A model generated the notes under the pieces. That model was not told where the DNA came from and did not search any database. It worked only from the letters and a program-made list of their open reading frames with translations. Below are positions 16,321-24,603 of a DNA stretch of 59,903 nt, piece by piece. Origin of the DNA: Streptomyces sp. WZ.A104 (GTDB taxonomy: Bacteria > Actinomycetota > Actinomycetes > Streptomycetales > Streptomycetaceae); assembly GCF_002382885.1 (NCBI RefSeq), contig NZ_NWVL01000051.1, forward strand, positions 1 to 59,903, in the 5' to 3' direction. Each line of letters begins with the position of its first letter. The first letter of the stretch is position 1. A program made the position numbers and the translations under genes.

Positions 16321-17300
16321 CGTGGTCTCCGCTCCTCGGCCTCCGGGCCCGTGTCCTCGTAGGCGGCGAGCGCCTCGCGGGCCGCCTCGCGGGCGCTGTC
16401 GGCGAGCGCCGGCGGGTCGACGATGCGGCCCTCTCCGCCGAGGCGCAGGGCGAGGCGGCGCAGCGAGGCCGGGTCGGGGGTGCGCAGGGTGATCCGCAGT
16501 CCGCCGTCGGGCAGTTCCTCGGCGGAGTCGTGCGGGTAGTACTCGGCGACCCAGCGGCCTCCGGTGCCGACCTCGATCACCACTTCGGGGTCCTCGGCGG
16601 CGGGCTGGACGAGCCCTGCGGACAGGTCTCGCAACTCCAGTTCGGGCGGGACGGCGGGGGCGTCGAGGAGGCGGATCTCGGCGACCCGGTCCAGCCGGAA
16701 GGTCCGGCGGGCCTCGGAGAGCCGGCACCAGCCCTCCATGTAGGTGTGGCCGACGGCGAAGAGCCGGATCGGGTCGACCTCGCGCTCGGTGAGTTCGTCG
16801 CGGGCGGGCGAGTAGTAGCGCAGCCAGAGGCGGCGGCGCTCGGAGATGGCCCGGTCGACGTCGGCGAAGACGCCGCCCTCGGACTCGAAGGTCACCGAGA
16901 GCCGGGAGCTGGCCGCCCCTGACTCGCCTGCGGCCGTCTCCAGCTTGGCGGTGGCGCGGACCAGTGCCTGGCGGTCGCTCTCGCGGAGGCCGGGCAGGGT
17001 GGCGACGGCACGGGCGGCGACGAGCAGGGCGGTCGCCTCGTCGGCGGCGAGCCGCAGCGGCTCGGCGACGTCGTCCGGGTTGTGCCACCAGATCCGGTCG
17101 CCGTCGGTGTCGATGTCGAGGAGGTCCCCGCCGCGGAAGCTGGTGCCGCACATGGGCAGCACGTCGAGGTCGGAGATCAGCTCGTCCTCGGTGATCCCGA
17201 AGGCCCGGGCCACGTCCTGGACGTGGGCGCCGGGGCGCTCGCGCAGATACGTCACCAGGGACAGCATCCGGCGGGTCTGGTCGATCGCGTTCGTGGCCAT
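16317..17300 (-). CDS. pafC: WYL-domain transcriptional regulator PafC
   Basis: A 327-residue protein. An N-terminal winged helix-turn-helix (DQTRRMLSLVTYLRERP, then VQDVARAFGITEDELISDL) precedes a WYL domain (about 150-225, with ERRRLWLRYYSPARDE and HTYMEGWCRLSEARRTFRLDR) and a C-terminal extension. PafB and PafC form a heterodimer that in mycobacteria activates the LexA-independent DNA-damage response from RecA-NDp promoters, probably after sensing single-stranded nucleic acid. It starts 20 bases after pafB. Candidate target promoters occur elsewhere in this window. Confidence 0.9.
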   Translation of the reverse strand: MATNAIDQTRRMLSLVTYLRERPGAHVQDVARAFGITEDELISDLDVLPMCGTSFRGGDLLDIDTDGDRIWWHNPDDVAEPLRLAADEATALLVAARAVATLPGLRESDRQALVRATAKLETAAGESGAASSRLSVTFESEGGVFADVDRAISERRRLWLRYYSPARDELTEREVDPIRLFAVGHTYMEGWCRLSEARRTFRLDRVAEIRLLDAPAVPPELELRDLSAGLVQPAAEDPEVVIEVGTGGRWVAEYYPHDSAEELPDGGLRITLRTPDPASLRRLALRLGGEGRIVDPPALADSAREAAREALAAYEDTGPEAEERRPR

Positions 17301-17320
17301 CGCTTCGGTCCCCTGGTCCC

Positions 17321-18274
17321 TTAGTTCTTGGCCACGGCGCGCAGCCGGTCCACCACATCGGCCCGCAGGTCGGCGGGCTCCTCCACGACGACGTCCGGCC
17401 CGAACTCGACGAGCCAGGCGTCGAGGCCGTGTCCGTACGGGATTTCCAGCTCGTCCCAGCCGTCGCCGCGCTCCGTGACGGATATCGCCCGGGACCGCAG
17501 CGGGTAGCCCGCTCCGGCGCGGAGCCTGATCCGTGCGGTACGGGTCGCGGTCTCGCCGGCCCAGCTCTCGACGGTCTCGCGGACGGTGACCACGTCGGGC
17601 ACCTCGGCGGTGAAGGCCCCGGCGCGGGAGCGGACCTTGCCGGTGATGCGGGAGAGCCTGAAGACGCGCTCGGCGCCCCGCTCGCGGTCCCAGCCCGCGA
17701 GGTACCAGTGGCCGCGCCAGCATTCGAGGGTCCAGGGTTCGACCTGGCGCTGCTCGGGGCGGGCGGAGTTGGCCTTGCGGTAGTCGAAGGTGACCGGGCG
17801 GCGGTCACGGCAGGCCAGCATCAGGGGCTCGAACGCGGCCTCGTGCACGGGGATACGGGGTTCGAGGGCGCTGTGCACCTCGTAGTCGTCCTCGGCCTCG
17901 GGCATCCCGGCGGCGCGCAGCTTCTGGAGGGCGCCGCTGGCGGCCCCGGCGAGGCGGGCCTGCTGCCAGACCTTGGCGGCGAGCCCGAGGGCCGCGGCCT
18001 CCTCGGCGTCCAGGGTGATGGGGGGCAGCCGGTTGCTGTCGCGGCGGGCCAGATAGCCGGTGTCGCCGTCGAGGTTCTCGACGGTCTCGATGACGAGGCC
18101 GAGCTCGCGCAGATCGTCCTTGTCACGCTCGAACATCCGGTTGAAGGAGTCGTCGGTGCCCGCTTCGAGGTAGGCCTCGATGGAGCCGCGGAGCTCACGC
18201 TTGCTGAGCGGGCGCCGGGTCCCCAGCAGGCACAGCGCGAGGTTCATCAACCGCTCGGCCTTGGCAATCGCCAT
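17321..18274 (-). CDS. pafB: WYL-domain transcriptional regulator PafB
   Basis: A 317-residue partner of PafC with the same layout: an N-terminal helix-turn-helix (LSKRELRGSIEAYLEAG and NRMFERDKDDLRELG), a WYL domain (about 150-215, RRPVTFDYRKANS and RGHWYLAGWDRERGAERVFRLSR) and a C-terminal WCX-type domain. The ATG at 18274 is preceded by AGAAAGGG. It is separated from the upstream FKBP gene by a strong terminator, so pafBC has its own promoter here and is not strictly tied to pafA. Confidence 0.9.
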   Translation of the reverse strand: MAIAKAERLMNLALCLLGTRRPLSKRELRGSIEAYLEAGTDDSFNRMFERDKDDLRELGLVIETVENLDGDTGYLARRDSNRLPPITLDAEEAAALGLAAKVWQQARLAGAASGALQKLRAAGMPEAEDDYEVHSALEPRIPVHEAAFEPLMLACRDRRPVTFDYRKANSARPEQRQVEPWTLECWRGHWYLAGWDRERGAERVFRLSRITGKVRSRAGAFTAEVPDVVTVRETVESWAGETATRTARIRLRAGAGYPLRSRAISVTERGDGWDELEIPYGHGLDAWLVEFGPDVVVEEPADLRADVVDRLRAVAKN

Positions 18275-18362
18275 CGACGCCCTTTCTCTTGTGCGCTACG
18301 ACGGTCGACCGTACCGCCCCGGGGTGTGGGGGACCAAAGCCGGGCAGGGGCCGGAGGACGAG

Positions 18363-18392
18363 GAGGGCCCCCGCCGTGCGGCGGGGGCCCTC
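18363..18392 (-). terminator. Terminator after the small FKBP gene
   Basis: GAGGGCCCCCGCC (18363-18375) pairs perfectly over 13 bases with GGCGGGGGCCCTC (18380-18392) around a 4-base loop. Confidence 0.8.
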
Positions 18393-18412
18393 GTTCGCGT
18401 AACCGGAGCCGG

Positions 18413-18787
18413 TCAGACGGAGACCAGGTCGCAGACGAAGATCAGCGTCTCGCCCGGGGCGATACGGCCGCCCCCGGCGCCGCGGTCGCCGTAGGCGAGG
18501 TGCGCGGGGATGATCAGCTCGCGACGGCCGCCGACCTTCATGCCCTGCACGCCCTGGTCCCAGCCGGAGATGACCTGGCCGGCACCGAGCTGGAACCGCA
18601 GCGGGGTGCCGCGGTTCCAGGAGGCGTCGAACTCCTCGCCGGTGGAGAAGGCCACGCCCACGTAGTGCACGGAGACGGTCTGGCCGGCCTGGGCCACCGG
18701 GCCGTCGCCCTCCCAGATGTCCCTGATCGCCAGGTCTGCCGGCGGCTCGCCACCCGGGAAGTCGATCTCGGGCTTGTCGATGCTCAC
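18413..18787 (-). CDS. FKBP-type peptidyl-prolyl cis-trans isomerase
   Basis: A 124-residue single-domain cytoplasmic FKBP. Active-site residues typical of the family are visible: VHYVGVAFSTGEEFDASW, PLRFQLGAGQVISGWDQGVQG and RELIIPAHLAYGDRG. There is no signal peptide. The start is a GTG preceded by AGAGGAGCAG. It lies just after a lipid-anchored FKBP pair gene and upstream of pafB. Folding catalysis is the expected role. Confidence 0.9.
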   Translation of the reverse strand: MSIDKPEIDFPGGEPPADLAIRDIWEGDGPVAQAGQTVSVHYVGVAFSTGEEFDASWNRGTPLRFQLGAGQVISGWDQGVQGMKVGGRRELIIPAHLAYGDRGAGGGRIAPGETLIFVCDLVSV

Positions 18788-18830
18788 TGAACTGCTCCTC
18801 TAAATGATGAACTGGGCAACCGGGACAGTC

Positions 18831-19766
18831 TTACACCTTGGCGAGGATGTCCACGGCGAAGACCAGGGTGGAGTTCTTCGGGATGGCCTGCTGCTGCTGG
18901 TCGCCGAAGGCCTGGTCCGGCGGGATGACGATGAGCACCCGGCTGCCGACCTTCTTGTCGATCAGGCCGGTCTTGAGTCCCTTGAGGGTGACCTGCGACA
19001 GCGGGAAGGTCTGGGTCTTGCCGGTGGAGTAGGTGTTGTCGAACTCCTTGGCGTCCTTCCAGACCATGCCGACGTAGTTCACGACGACGCTGTCGGACTC
19101 CTTGACGACCTCGCCGTCGGACTCCAGGACGTAGGTGGAGGCCAGCTTCTTCGGCGGGTCGCTCTTGGGGATGGTGACGGTGGGGGCCTTGCCGTCGGCC
19201 TTCACTCCGACCTTGGGCAGGTCGATGTTGTCCTGGGCGACCTCGGTGCCCTTGGCGGAGGCCGGGATCTGGGTGGCCTTGAGGACGTCGACGACGAACA
19301 CGAGGGTGGCGTTCGGCTTGATGTCGCCCTGGCCCTGCTCGCCGTATCCGAGCTCCGGCGGGATGACCAGCTCGACGCGGCTGCCGACCTTCTGCCCGAC
19401 CAGGCCCTTGTCCCAGCCCTGGATGACCATGCCCGCACCGAGCGTCAGGTCGAAGGGCTGCTTGCGGTCGAAGCTGTTGTCGAACGGCTTGTCCGAGTCC
19501 CAGGCCTGACCGAGGTAGTTGACCTGGATCGCATCGCCGTTCTTGAGCTTCGCCCCGTCCCCCTCGCTGATGACGTCGGTCTTCAGCTCCTTGGGCGGGT
19601 CACCCTCGCCCTTGGAGAGGGTGGGCTTCTCGCCGAACTTCGCACCCGCGGTGATCGCGGGTACGCCGTTCTTGGACGAGGCGGAGTCGGAGGCCTTGTC
19701 GGTGCCGCACGCCACTGCCGACAGCAGCAGGAGGGGGGCGACGAGAAGGCCGGCAATTCGGCGCAC
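18831..19766 (-). CDS. Lipoprotein with two FKBP-type isomerase domains
   Basis: A 311-residue exported protein with the lipobox SAVAC, Cys20 being the predicted lipid anchor. Two FKBP domains follow: about 85-170 (INVNYLGQAW-type segment then FDLTLGAGMVIQGWDKGL and RVELVIPPELGYGEQGQG) and about 215-310 (VVNYVGMVWKDAKEFDNTY, RVLIVIPPDQAFGDQQQQ). The second domain is more diverged around the core. It probably assists folding of secreted proteins outside the membrane, which fits the nearby Tat genes only loosely. The start is a GTG at 19766. Confidence 0.9.
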   Translation of the reverse strand: MRRIAGLLVAPLLLLSAVACGTDKASDSASSKNGVPAITAGAKFGEKPTLSKGEGDPPKELKTDVISEGDGAKLKNGDAIQVNYLGQAWDSDKPFDNSFDRKQPFDLTLGAGMVIQGWDKGLVGQKVGSRVELVIPPELGYGEQGQGDIKPNATLVFVVDVLKATQIPASAKGTEVAQDNIDLPKVGVKADGKAPTVTIPKSDPPKKLASTYVLESDGEVVKESDSVVVNYVGMVWKDAKEFDNTYSTGKTQTFPLSQVTLKGLKTGLIDKKVGSRVLIVIPPDQAFGDQQQQAIPKNSTLVFAVDILAKV

Positions 19767-19854
19767 TGGTTCCTCAGATCTCAGGGGGCACGGTGGTTCA
19801 GTCCCGGAACACTCTAGGGCCTCTCATTCCGTTCGGGCCGGACCCCGCACACAG

Positions 19855-19892
19855 CCCCGGCCCCCGGGACCGGTGGGTCCCGGGGGCCGGGG
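19855..19892 (-). terminator. Terminator after pafA
   Basis: A perfect 17-base stem (19855-19871 with 19876-19892) around a GGTG loop, 18 bases after the pafA stop. Confidence 0.8.
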
Positions 19893-19910
19893 GCCGGTGC
19901 GTGCGTGCGC

Positions 19911-21272
19911 TCACATACCGGCGATCAGCTTCTCCACCCGCTCGTCCACGGAACGGAACGGGTCCTTGCACAGCACCGTGCGCTGCGCCTGGTCGTTGAG
20001 CTTGAGGTGGACCCAGTCGACGGTGAAGTCCCGCCGCTGCTCCTGGGCCCGCCGGATGAAGTCGCCGCGCAGCCTGGCCCGGGTGGTCTGCGGGGGCACC
20101 GACTTGCCCTCGAAGATCTTCAGGTCGTTGCAGATGCGGGCGGTCTGCCCCTTGCGCTCCAGGAGGTAGAAGAGACCCCTTCGGCGGTGGATGTCGTGGT
20201 AGGCGAGGTCTATCTGCGCGACCCGCGGATTCGACATGGTCATGTTGTGCTTGGCCCGGTACCGCTCGATGAGCTTGTACTTCATGACCCAGTCGATCTC
20301 GGTGTCGATCCGGTCGAGGTCCTCGGCCTCGATCGCGTCCAGGGTGCGGCCCCACAGCTCCAGGACCTGGTCGACGGTGCCGGTGCGGATGCCCCGGCGC
20401 TCGACGAAGTCCACGGCCTTTTCGTAGTACTCCCGCTGGACCTCTATGGCCGAGGCCTCCCGGCCGCTGGCCAGGCGGACCTTGCGCTGCCCGGTGAGGT
20501 CGTGGCTGACCTCGCGGATCGCCCGGATCGGGTTCTCCAGGGTCAGGTCGCGCATCACCGTGCCCGCCTCGATCATGCGGAGCACCAGGTCGGTGGCGCC
20601 GACCTTGAGCAGCATGGTCGTCTCGGACATGTTGGAGTCACCGACGATGACGTGGAGGCGGCGGTACCGCTCGGCGTCGGCGTGGGGTTCGTCGCGGGTG
20701 TTGATGATCGGCCGGGAGCGGGTGGTGGCGGAGCTGACGCCCTCCCAGATGTGCTCGGCGCGCTGGCTGACGCAGTAGACCGCGCCGCGCGGGGTCTGGA
20801 GCACCTTGCCCGCCCCGCAGATCAGCTGCCGTGTGACGAGGAAGGGGATGAGGATGTCCGCGAGCCGGGAGAATTCTCCGTGCCGGGCCACGAGGTAGTT
20901 CTCGTGGCAGCCGTAGGAGTTTCCCGCCGAGTCGGTGTTGTTCTTGAAGAGATAGACGTCGCCCGCGATTCCCTCCTCGTGCAGGCGGCGTTCGGCGTCG
21001 ACGAGCAGGCCTTCGAGAATGCGCTCGCCCGCCTTGTCGTGCGTGACCAGTTCGGTCACGTTGTCGCATTCGGGGGTGGCATATTCCGGATGCGATCCCA
21101 CGTCGAGGTAGAGGCGGGCGCCGTTCCGCAGAAAGACGTTGCTGCTGCGGCCCCATGACACAACACGGCGGAAGAGGTAGCGCGCCACTTCGTCAGGTGA
21201 CAGTCGGCGCTGTCCCCTGAACGTGCACGTGACGCCGTACTCGTTCTCCAGCCCGAAAATGCGGCGGTCCAT
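19911..21272 (-). CDS. pafA: Pup-protein ligase PafA
   Basis: A 453-residue carboxylate-amine ligase that attaches the C-terminal glutamate of Pup to lysines of target proteins using ATP. Motifs: MDRRIFGLENEYG (1-13) with the catalytic acidic cluster, YLFKNNTDSAGNSYGCHENYL, RPIINTRDEPHADAERYRRLHVIVGDSN and RVAQIDLAYHD. It lacks the long insertion after the first strand that marks Dop, which distinguishes the two. It begins 9 bases after the MFS gene, so the two are likely co-transcribed. No proteasome gene is directly attached. Confidence 0.94.
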   Translation of the reverse strand: MDRRIFGLENEYGVTCTFRGQRRLSPDEVARYLFRRVVSWGRSSNVFLRNGARLYLDVGSHPEYATPECDNVTELVTHDKAGERILEGLLVDAERRLHEEGIAGDVYLFKNNTDSAGNSYGCHENYLVARHGEFSRLADILIPFLVTRQLICGAGKVLQTPRGAVYCVSQRAEHIWEGVSSATTRSRPIINTRDEPHADAERYRRLHVIVGDSNMSETTMLLKVGATDLVLRMIEAGTVMRDLTLENPIRAIREVSHDLTGQRKVRLASGREASAIEVQREYYEKAVDFVERRGIRTGTVDQVLELWGRTLDAIEAEDLDRIDTEIDWVMKYKLIERYRAKHNMTMSNPRVAQIDLAYHDIHRRRGLFYLLERKGQTARICNDLKIFEGKSVPPQTTRARLRGDFIRRAQEQRRDFTVDWVHLKLNDQAQRTVLCKDPFRSVDERVEKLIAGM

Positions 21273-21281
21273 GACTGAACA

Positions 21282-22550
21282 TTACGCCTTACGGCCTGTG
21301 CTGAAACCGGGTTCGACAGCACCGTTCCGATCATTTTCAGATCCGGTCACGACGGCGGGCGCGCGGACGGGCACCGAGTCGGCCCCCAGAACCCGTCCGG
21401 TGGCCAGCAGGACCACCAGGGCCGCCACTCCCCCGGCCCCCGCGACCGCGAAACTCCAGGCCGTGGAGCCGAGCTCGACGGCCGGTCCCGCAACGGCCGT
21501 TCCGACCGCCGCGCCCACGCCGAAGGTGGTGACGAGCCAGGAGAAGGCCTCGGTCACCGTGCCGCGCGGGGCGTGCCGGTCGACCACGATGAAGGAGCAG
21601 GCGATGGCAGGGGCGAGGAACACCCCGGCGAGGGCGGCGAGGGCGGCCATCACGGGCACCGATGGGGTGAGCGTGAGCGGCAGGTAGCCGAGCGCCAGCA
21701 GGCCGACGATGACCCGCAGCCGCTTCTCCGGCGCACCGGCCCACTGGCGGGCGCCGTAGGCCAGGCCGCCGATCAGCGCGCCGAGGCCGAGCGAGGCCAT
21801 CAGCCAGCCGTACACCGATTCCCGGCCGTGGTCGTCGGCGTACGCCACTCCGGCCACCGTGATGGAGCCGAGCGCGAGGCCGATGAAGAAGAAGGCACCG
21901 AGGAGGGCGAGGAGTCCGGGCGAGCGAAGGGCGCCCAGCCAGTGCGCCTCGCGGGGTGCGGAGCGCCAGGTGCGCGAGGGCTCGGACAGGACGACGGACA
22001 GGGCGCCCAGGACGCCGATGGCGTTGATGACGAGGAGGGCGGCGGCCGGGGACCAGAGGGCGACGAGCAGCGTCACCAGGAGCGGCCCGACCGTGAACAT
22101 GATCTCCTGCGCGACGGCGTCCATGGCGTACGCCCGGTGCAGCTGGTCCTCGCGCTTGAGGACGCTGGGCCACAGGGCGCGCAGGCCGCCCTCCAGGGGC
22201 GGTGTGGCGACTCCCGCGACGACGACGGCGGCGTAGGCCAGCGGGAGCGAGCCGAGGCCCGCGACCGCGAACAGGGCCATGCCGAGCGCCGAGAGGACGG
22301 CGGCGGGGAACTGGACGCGCGGCTGCCCGTACAGGTCCACGGCCCGGCCCAGCAGCGGCTGGCCGACGGCGGTGGCGAGTCCGTAGGCGGCGGCCAGCGC
22401 GCCCGCGAGGGTGTAGCTGCCGCCCTCGGCGCGGGTGAACAGCACGATCGCGATGTGCGCGGTGCCGTTGGGCAGCCGCCCCACCAGCGTGCCCGTGAGC
22501 AGCCGGGCAGCGTGCCGCGCCCGGAGGATGTCCAGATATCCCGCGGCCAT
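21282..22550 (-). CDS. Major facilitator superfamily transporter
   Basis: A 422-residue membrane protein with 12 predicted transmembrane segments in two halves and a basic loop between segments 2 and 3 (LGRAVDLYGQPR). It is most likely an exporter of a small molecule; the substrate is not predictable. The gene is divergent from a LacI-family regulator with a palindrome between them, so local regulation is likely. It is followed after 9 bases by pafA. Confidence 0.85.
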   Translation of the reverse strand: MAAGYLDILRARHAARLLTGTLVGRLPNGTAHIAIVLFTRAEGGSYTLAGALAAAYGLATAVGQPLLGRAVDLYGQPRVQFPAAVLSALGMALFAVAGLGSLPLAYAAVVVAGVATPPLEGGLRALWPSVLKREDQLHRAYAMDAVAQEIMFTVGPLLVTLLVALWSPAAALLVINAIGVLGALSVVLSEPSRTWRSAPREAHWLGALRSPGLLALLGAFFFIGLALGSITVAGVAYADDHGRESVYGWLMASLGLGALIGGLAYGARQWAGAPEKRLRVIVGLLALGYLPLTLTPSVPVMAALAALAGVFLAPAIACSFIVVDRHAPRGTVTEAFSWLVTTFGVGAAVGTAVAGPAVELGSTAWSFAVAGAGGVAALVVLLATGRVLGADSVPVRAPAVVTGSENDRNGAVEPGFSTGRKA

Positions 22551-22596
22551 GTCCGCCCCTCTCCGCCCGGCCCGGGCTGCCGCCCACCGAGGTTTT

Positions 22597-22621
22597 ACGT
22601 ATAACGTCGACGTTCATACGT
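22597..22621. promoter_or_regulatory. Palindromic operator candidate between MFS and LacI genes
   Basis: A near-perfect palindrome with a 12-base core AACGTCGACGTT flanked by ACGTAT and ATACGT. It lies in the 135-base divergent region, a typical place for a LacI-family dimer to control both genes. Confidence 0.6.
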
Positions 22622-22685
22622 ACCATGTCCGCAGCACGCGGGTCTACCTCGCGGCGCTGTGGAGACACCCCGCACGGAGGCCCGA

Positions 22686-23717
22686 GTGACCAGCGCCCAT
22701 CAGCCCGTACCCGCCCGGCCCACCAGCCGGGACGTGGCCCGCGCGGCGGGCGTCTCCCAGGCGACGGTCTCCCTGGTGCTCGGCGGGAAGTGGCCGGGAC
22801 GGGTCTCCGAGGCCACGGCCCGGCGGGTCCGGGAGAGCGCGGCGGAGCTGGGCTACCGGCCCAATCTGGCGGCCCGCAGTCTGCGGCTCGGCCGGACCAG
22901 GACCGCGCTGCTGGTGGTCCCCGCGCTCACCAACGAGTTCTTCGCCCGGGTGTACACCGGGGCGGCGGCGGTCGCCGCGGAGCACGACTTCGGTGTGGTG
23001 CTCTACCCCTCCCCCGACGGCACGGGCCCGGCCCGGGACCCGTTCGCCTCGGCCCGCGCCTCGCTGGACGGGGTGATCGCGTCCTCGATGGCCGCCGACG
23101 CCCTGGACGCACTGCGCGGGGCCGAGCTGCCGCTGGTGATGCTGGACAGCGATCCGGCCGACACCGGCCCCGCGGCCCAGGTGAACCTGGACATCGGCGA
23201 CGGGATGCGGCAGGTGACGGACCATCTGCTGGGGCTCGGGCACCGCCGCTTCCTGCATCTGGCCTCCGCCGTGGACACCTGGACGTTCGCGGTCCGGGCC
23301 CGGGCGCTGCACGACGCTCTGGGCGCGGTGCCGGACGCGAGCCTGCGTACGGTACGGGCCCCGCTGGACGTACGGGCGGGGCGCGAGGCCGCGGAAGGGG
23401 TGCTGGCGGCCGCCGGACAGAGGCCGACCGCGATCGTCTGCGATGACGACATCCTGGCCGCGGGCGCCTGCAAGGCGGCTCGGCGGCTCGGGCTGCGGGT
23501 GCCGGACGAGCTGTCGGTCACCGGCTTCGACGATCTGGCGCTGGCCACCGCCGTCGAGCCGGAACTGACCACGGTTCAGCTGCCCGCCGAGCACGTCGGG
23601 GAGCGCGGTATGGAGGCGCTGCTCGCCGTGCTGGACGGCCGCCCCGTCGAGCCGGGCGGTCTGCCGGTACAGCTGGTCGTACGCGGCTCGACGGCGCCGC
23701 CCGCCGCCCGGGCATGA
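22686..23717 (+). CDS. LacI-family transcriptional regulator
   Basis: A 343-residue repressor. The N-terminal helix-turn-helix (SRDVARAAGVSQATVSLVL) and hinge (GYRPNLAARSLRLG) are followed by a periplasmic-binding-protein-like sensor domain (about 70-335) with the dimer segment SVTGFDDLALATAVEPELTTVQ. The GTG at 22686 is preferred to a GTG at 22659 because GGAGG sits five bases before it. It probably represses the divergent transporter through the palindrome at 22597-22621. The ligand may be a sugar or nucleoside, but nothing here fixes it. Confidence 0.9.
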   Translation: MTSAHQPVPARPTSRDVARAAGVSQATVSLVLGGKWPGRVSEATARRVRESAAELGYRPNLAARSLRLGRTRTALLVVPALTNEFFARVYTGAAAVAAEHDFGVVLYPSPDGTGPARDPFASARASLDGVIASSMAADALDALRGAELPLVMLDSDPADTGPAAQVNLDIGDGMRQVTDHLLGLGHRRFLHLASAVDTWTFAVRARALHDALGAVPDASLRTVRAPLDVRAGREAAEGVLAAAGQRPTAIVCDDDILAAGACKAARRLGLRVPDELSVTGFDDLALATAVEPELTTVQLPAEHVGERGMEALLAVLDGRPVEPGGLPVQLVVRGSTAPPAARA

Positions 23718-23718
23718 C

Positions 23719-23748
23719 GATGCCCCCGGGCCGCGACCCGGGGGCATC
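23719..23748. terminator. Bidirectional terminator between LacI and prcA genes
   Basis: GATGCCCCCGGG (23719-23730) pairs with CCCGGGGGCATC (23737-23748) over 12 bases with a 6-base loop, between convergent genes. Confidence 0.8.
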
Positions 23749-23762
23749 AGAGGCGCCGGCGC

Positions 23763-24545
23763 CTACTCCTCCGTGGAATCGGGCGTGGTGGCGGAGTCGG
23801 TGTCCTCGGTGTCCGACGGGGCGTCCGTCGGGGTGCTGCTCGCGACTTCCGTCTCCAGCAGCCGGGTCAGCTGACGGCCGACGATCCGCTTGAACTTGCG
23901 CTGCTGGGGGCGGGTACGGTCCAGGACCGCGACCTCCAGGCGCTCGGCCGGGATCTCCCGCTCGCCGCCGCCCGGCTCCCGCGAGAGCGCCTGGACGGCC
24001 AGCTTGAGCGCCTCGGCGAGCGTCATGCCGTCGCGGTGGCGCTGGTCGAGGAAGCTGCTGATCTGTTCGGCGTTGCCGCCGACTGCGACCGAGCCGTGCT
24101 CGTCCACGATCGAACCGTCGTGGGGCAGCCGGTAGATCTGGTCGCCCTCGGGCTCGGGGCCGACCTCGGCGACCACCAGCTCCACCTCGTAGGGCTTCTC
24201 GGCGGCGCTGGAGAAGATGGTGCCGAGCGTCTGCGCGTAGACGTTGGCCAGCCCACGGGCCGTCACATCGTCCCGGTCGTAGGTGTATCCGCGCAGATCG
24301 GCGTAGCGCACGCCGCCGATGCGGAGGTTCTCGTACTCGTTGTACTTCCCGGCGGCGGCGAAGCCGATCCGGTCATAGATCTCGCTGAACTTGTGCAGCG
24401 CACGGGACGGGTTCTCGCCGACGAACACAATGCCGTCGGCGTACTGCAGCACAACGAGGCTGCGACCACGGGCGATGCCCTTGCGGGCGTACTCCGCCCG
24501 GTCGGCCATGGCCTGCTGGGGTGAGACATAGAACGGCGTCGACAC
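23763..24545 (-). CDS. prcA: 20S proteasome alpha subunit PrcA
   Basis: A 260-residue subunit of the outer proteasome ring, which gates the core. It begins with the typical STPFYVSPQQAMADRAEYARKG region and continues with IVFVGENPSRALHKFSEIYDRIGFAAAGKYNEYE. A Ser/Thr/Asp-rich tail forms the last 30 residues. The start is a GTG at 24545, 58 bases after prcB, so the two are co-transcribed. Confidence 0.95.
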   Translation of the reverse strand: MSTPFYVSPQQAMADRAEYARKGIARGRSLVVLQYADGIVFVGENPSRALHKFSEIYDRIGFAAAGKYNEYENLRIGGVRYADLRGYTYDRDDVTARGLANVYAQTLGTIFSSAAEKPYEVELVVAEVGPEPEGDQIYRLPHDGSIVDEHGSVAVGGNAEQISSFLDQRHRDGMTLAEALKLAVQALSREPGGGEREIPAERLEVAVLDRTRPQQRKFKRIVGRQLTRLLETEVASSTPTDAPSDTEDTDSATTPDSTEE

Positions 24546-24603
24546 CGGCTATCCGTCCCTTCCTGTCAGTGACGAGTGCATCTCTAAAGGCTCGGAGTCC
24601 GGG

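Noticed and set aside
24560..24590. CTGTCAGTG on the + strand as a further damage promoter
   Set aside because: No TANNNT hexamer follows at 8 bases and no + strand gene begins downstream.
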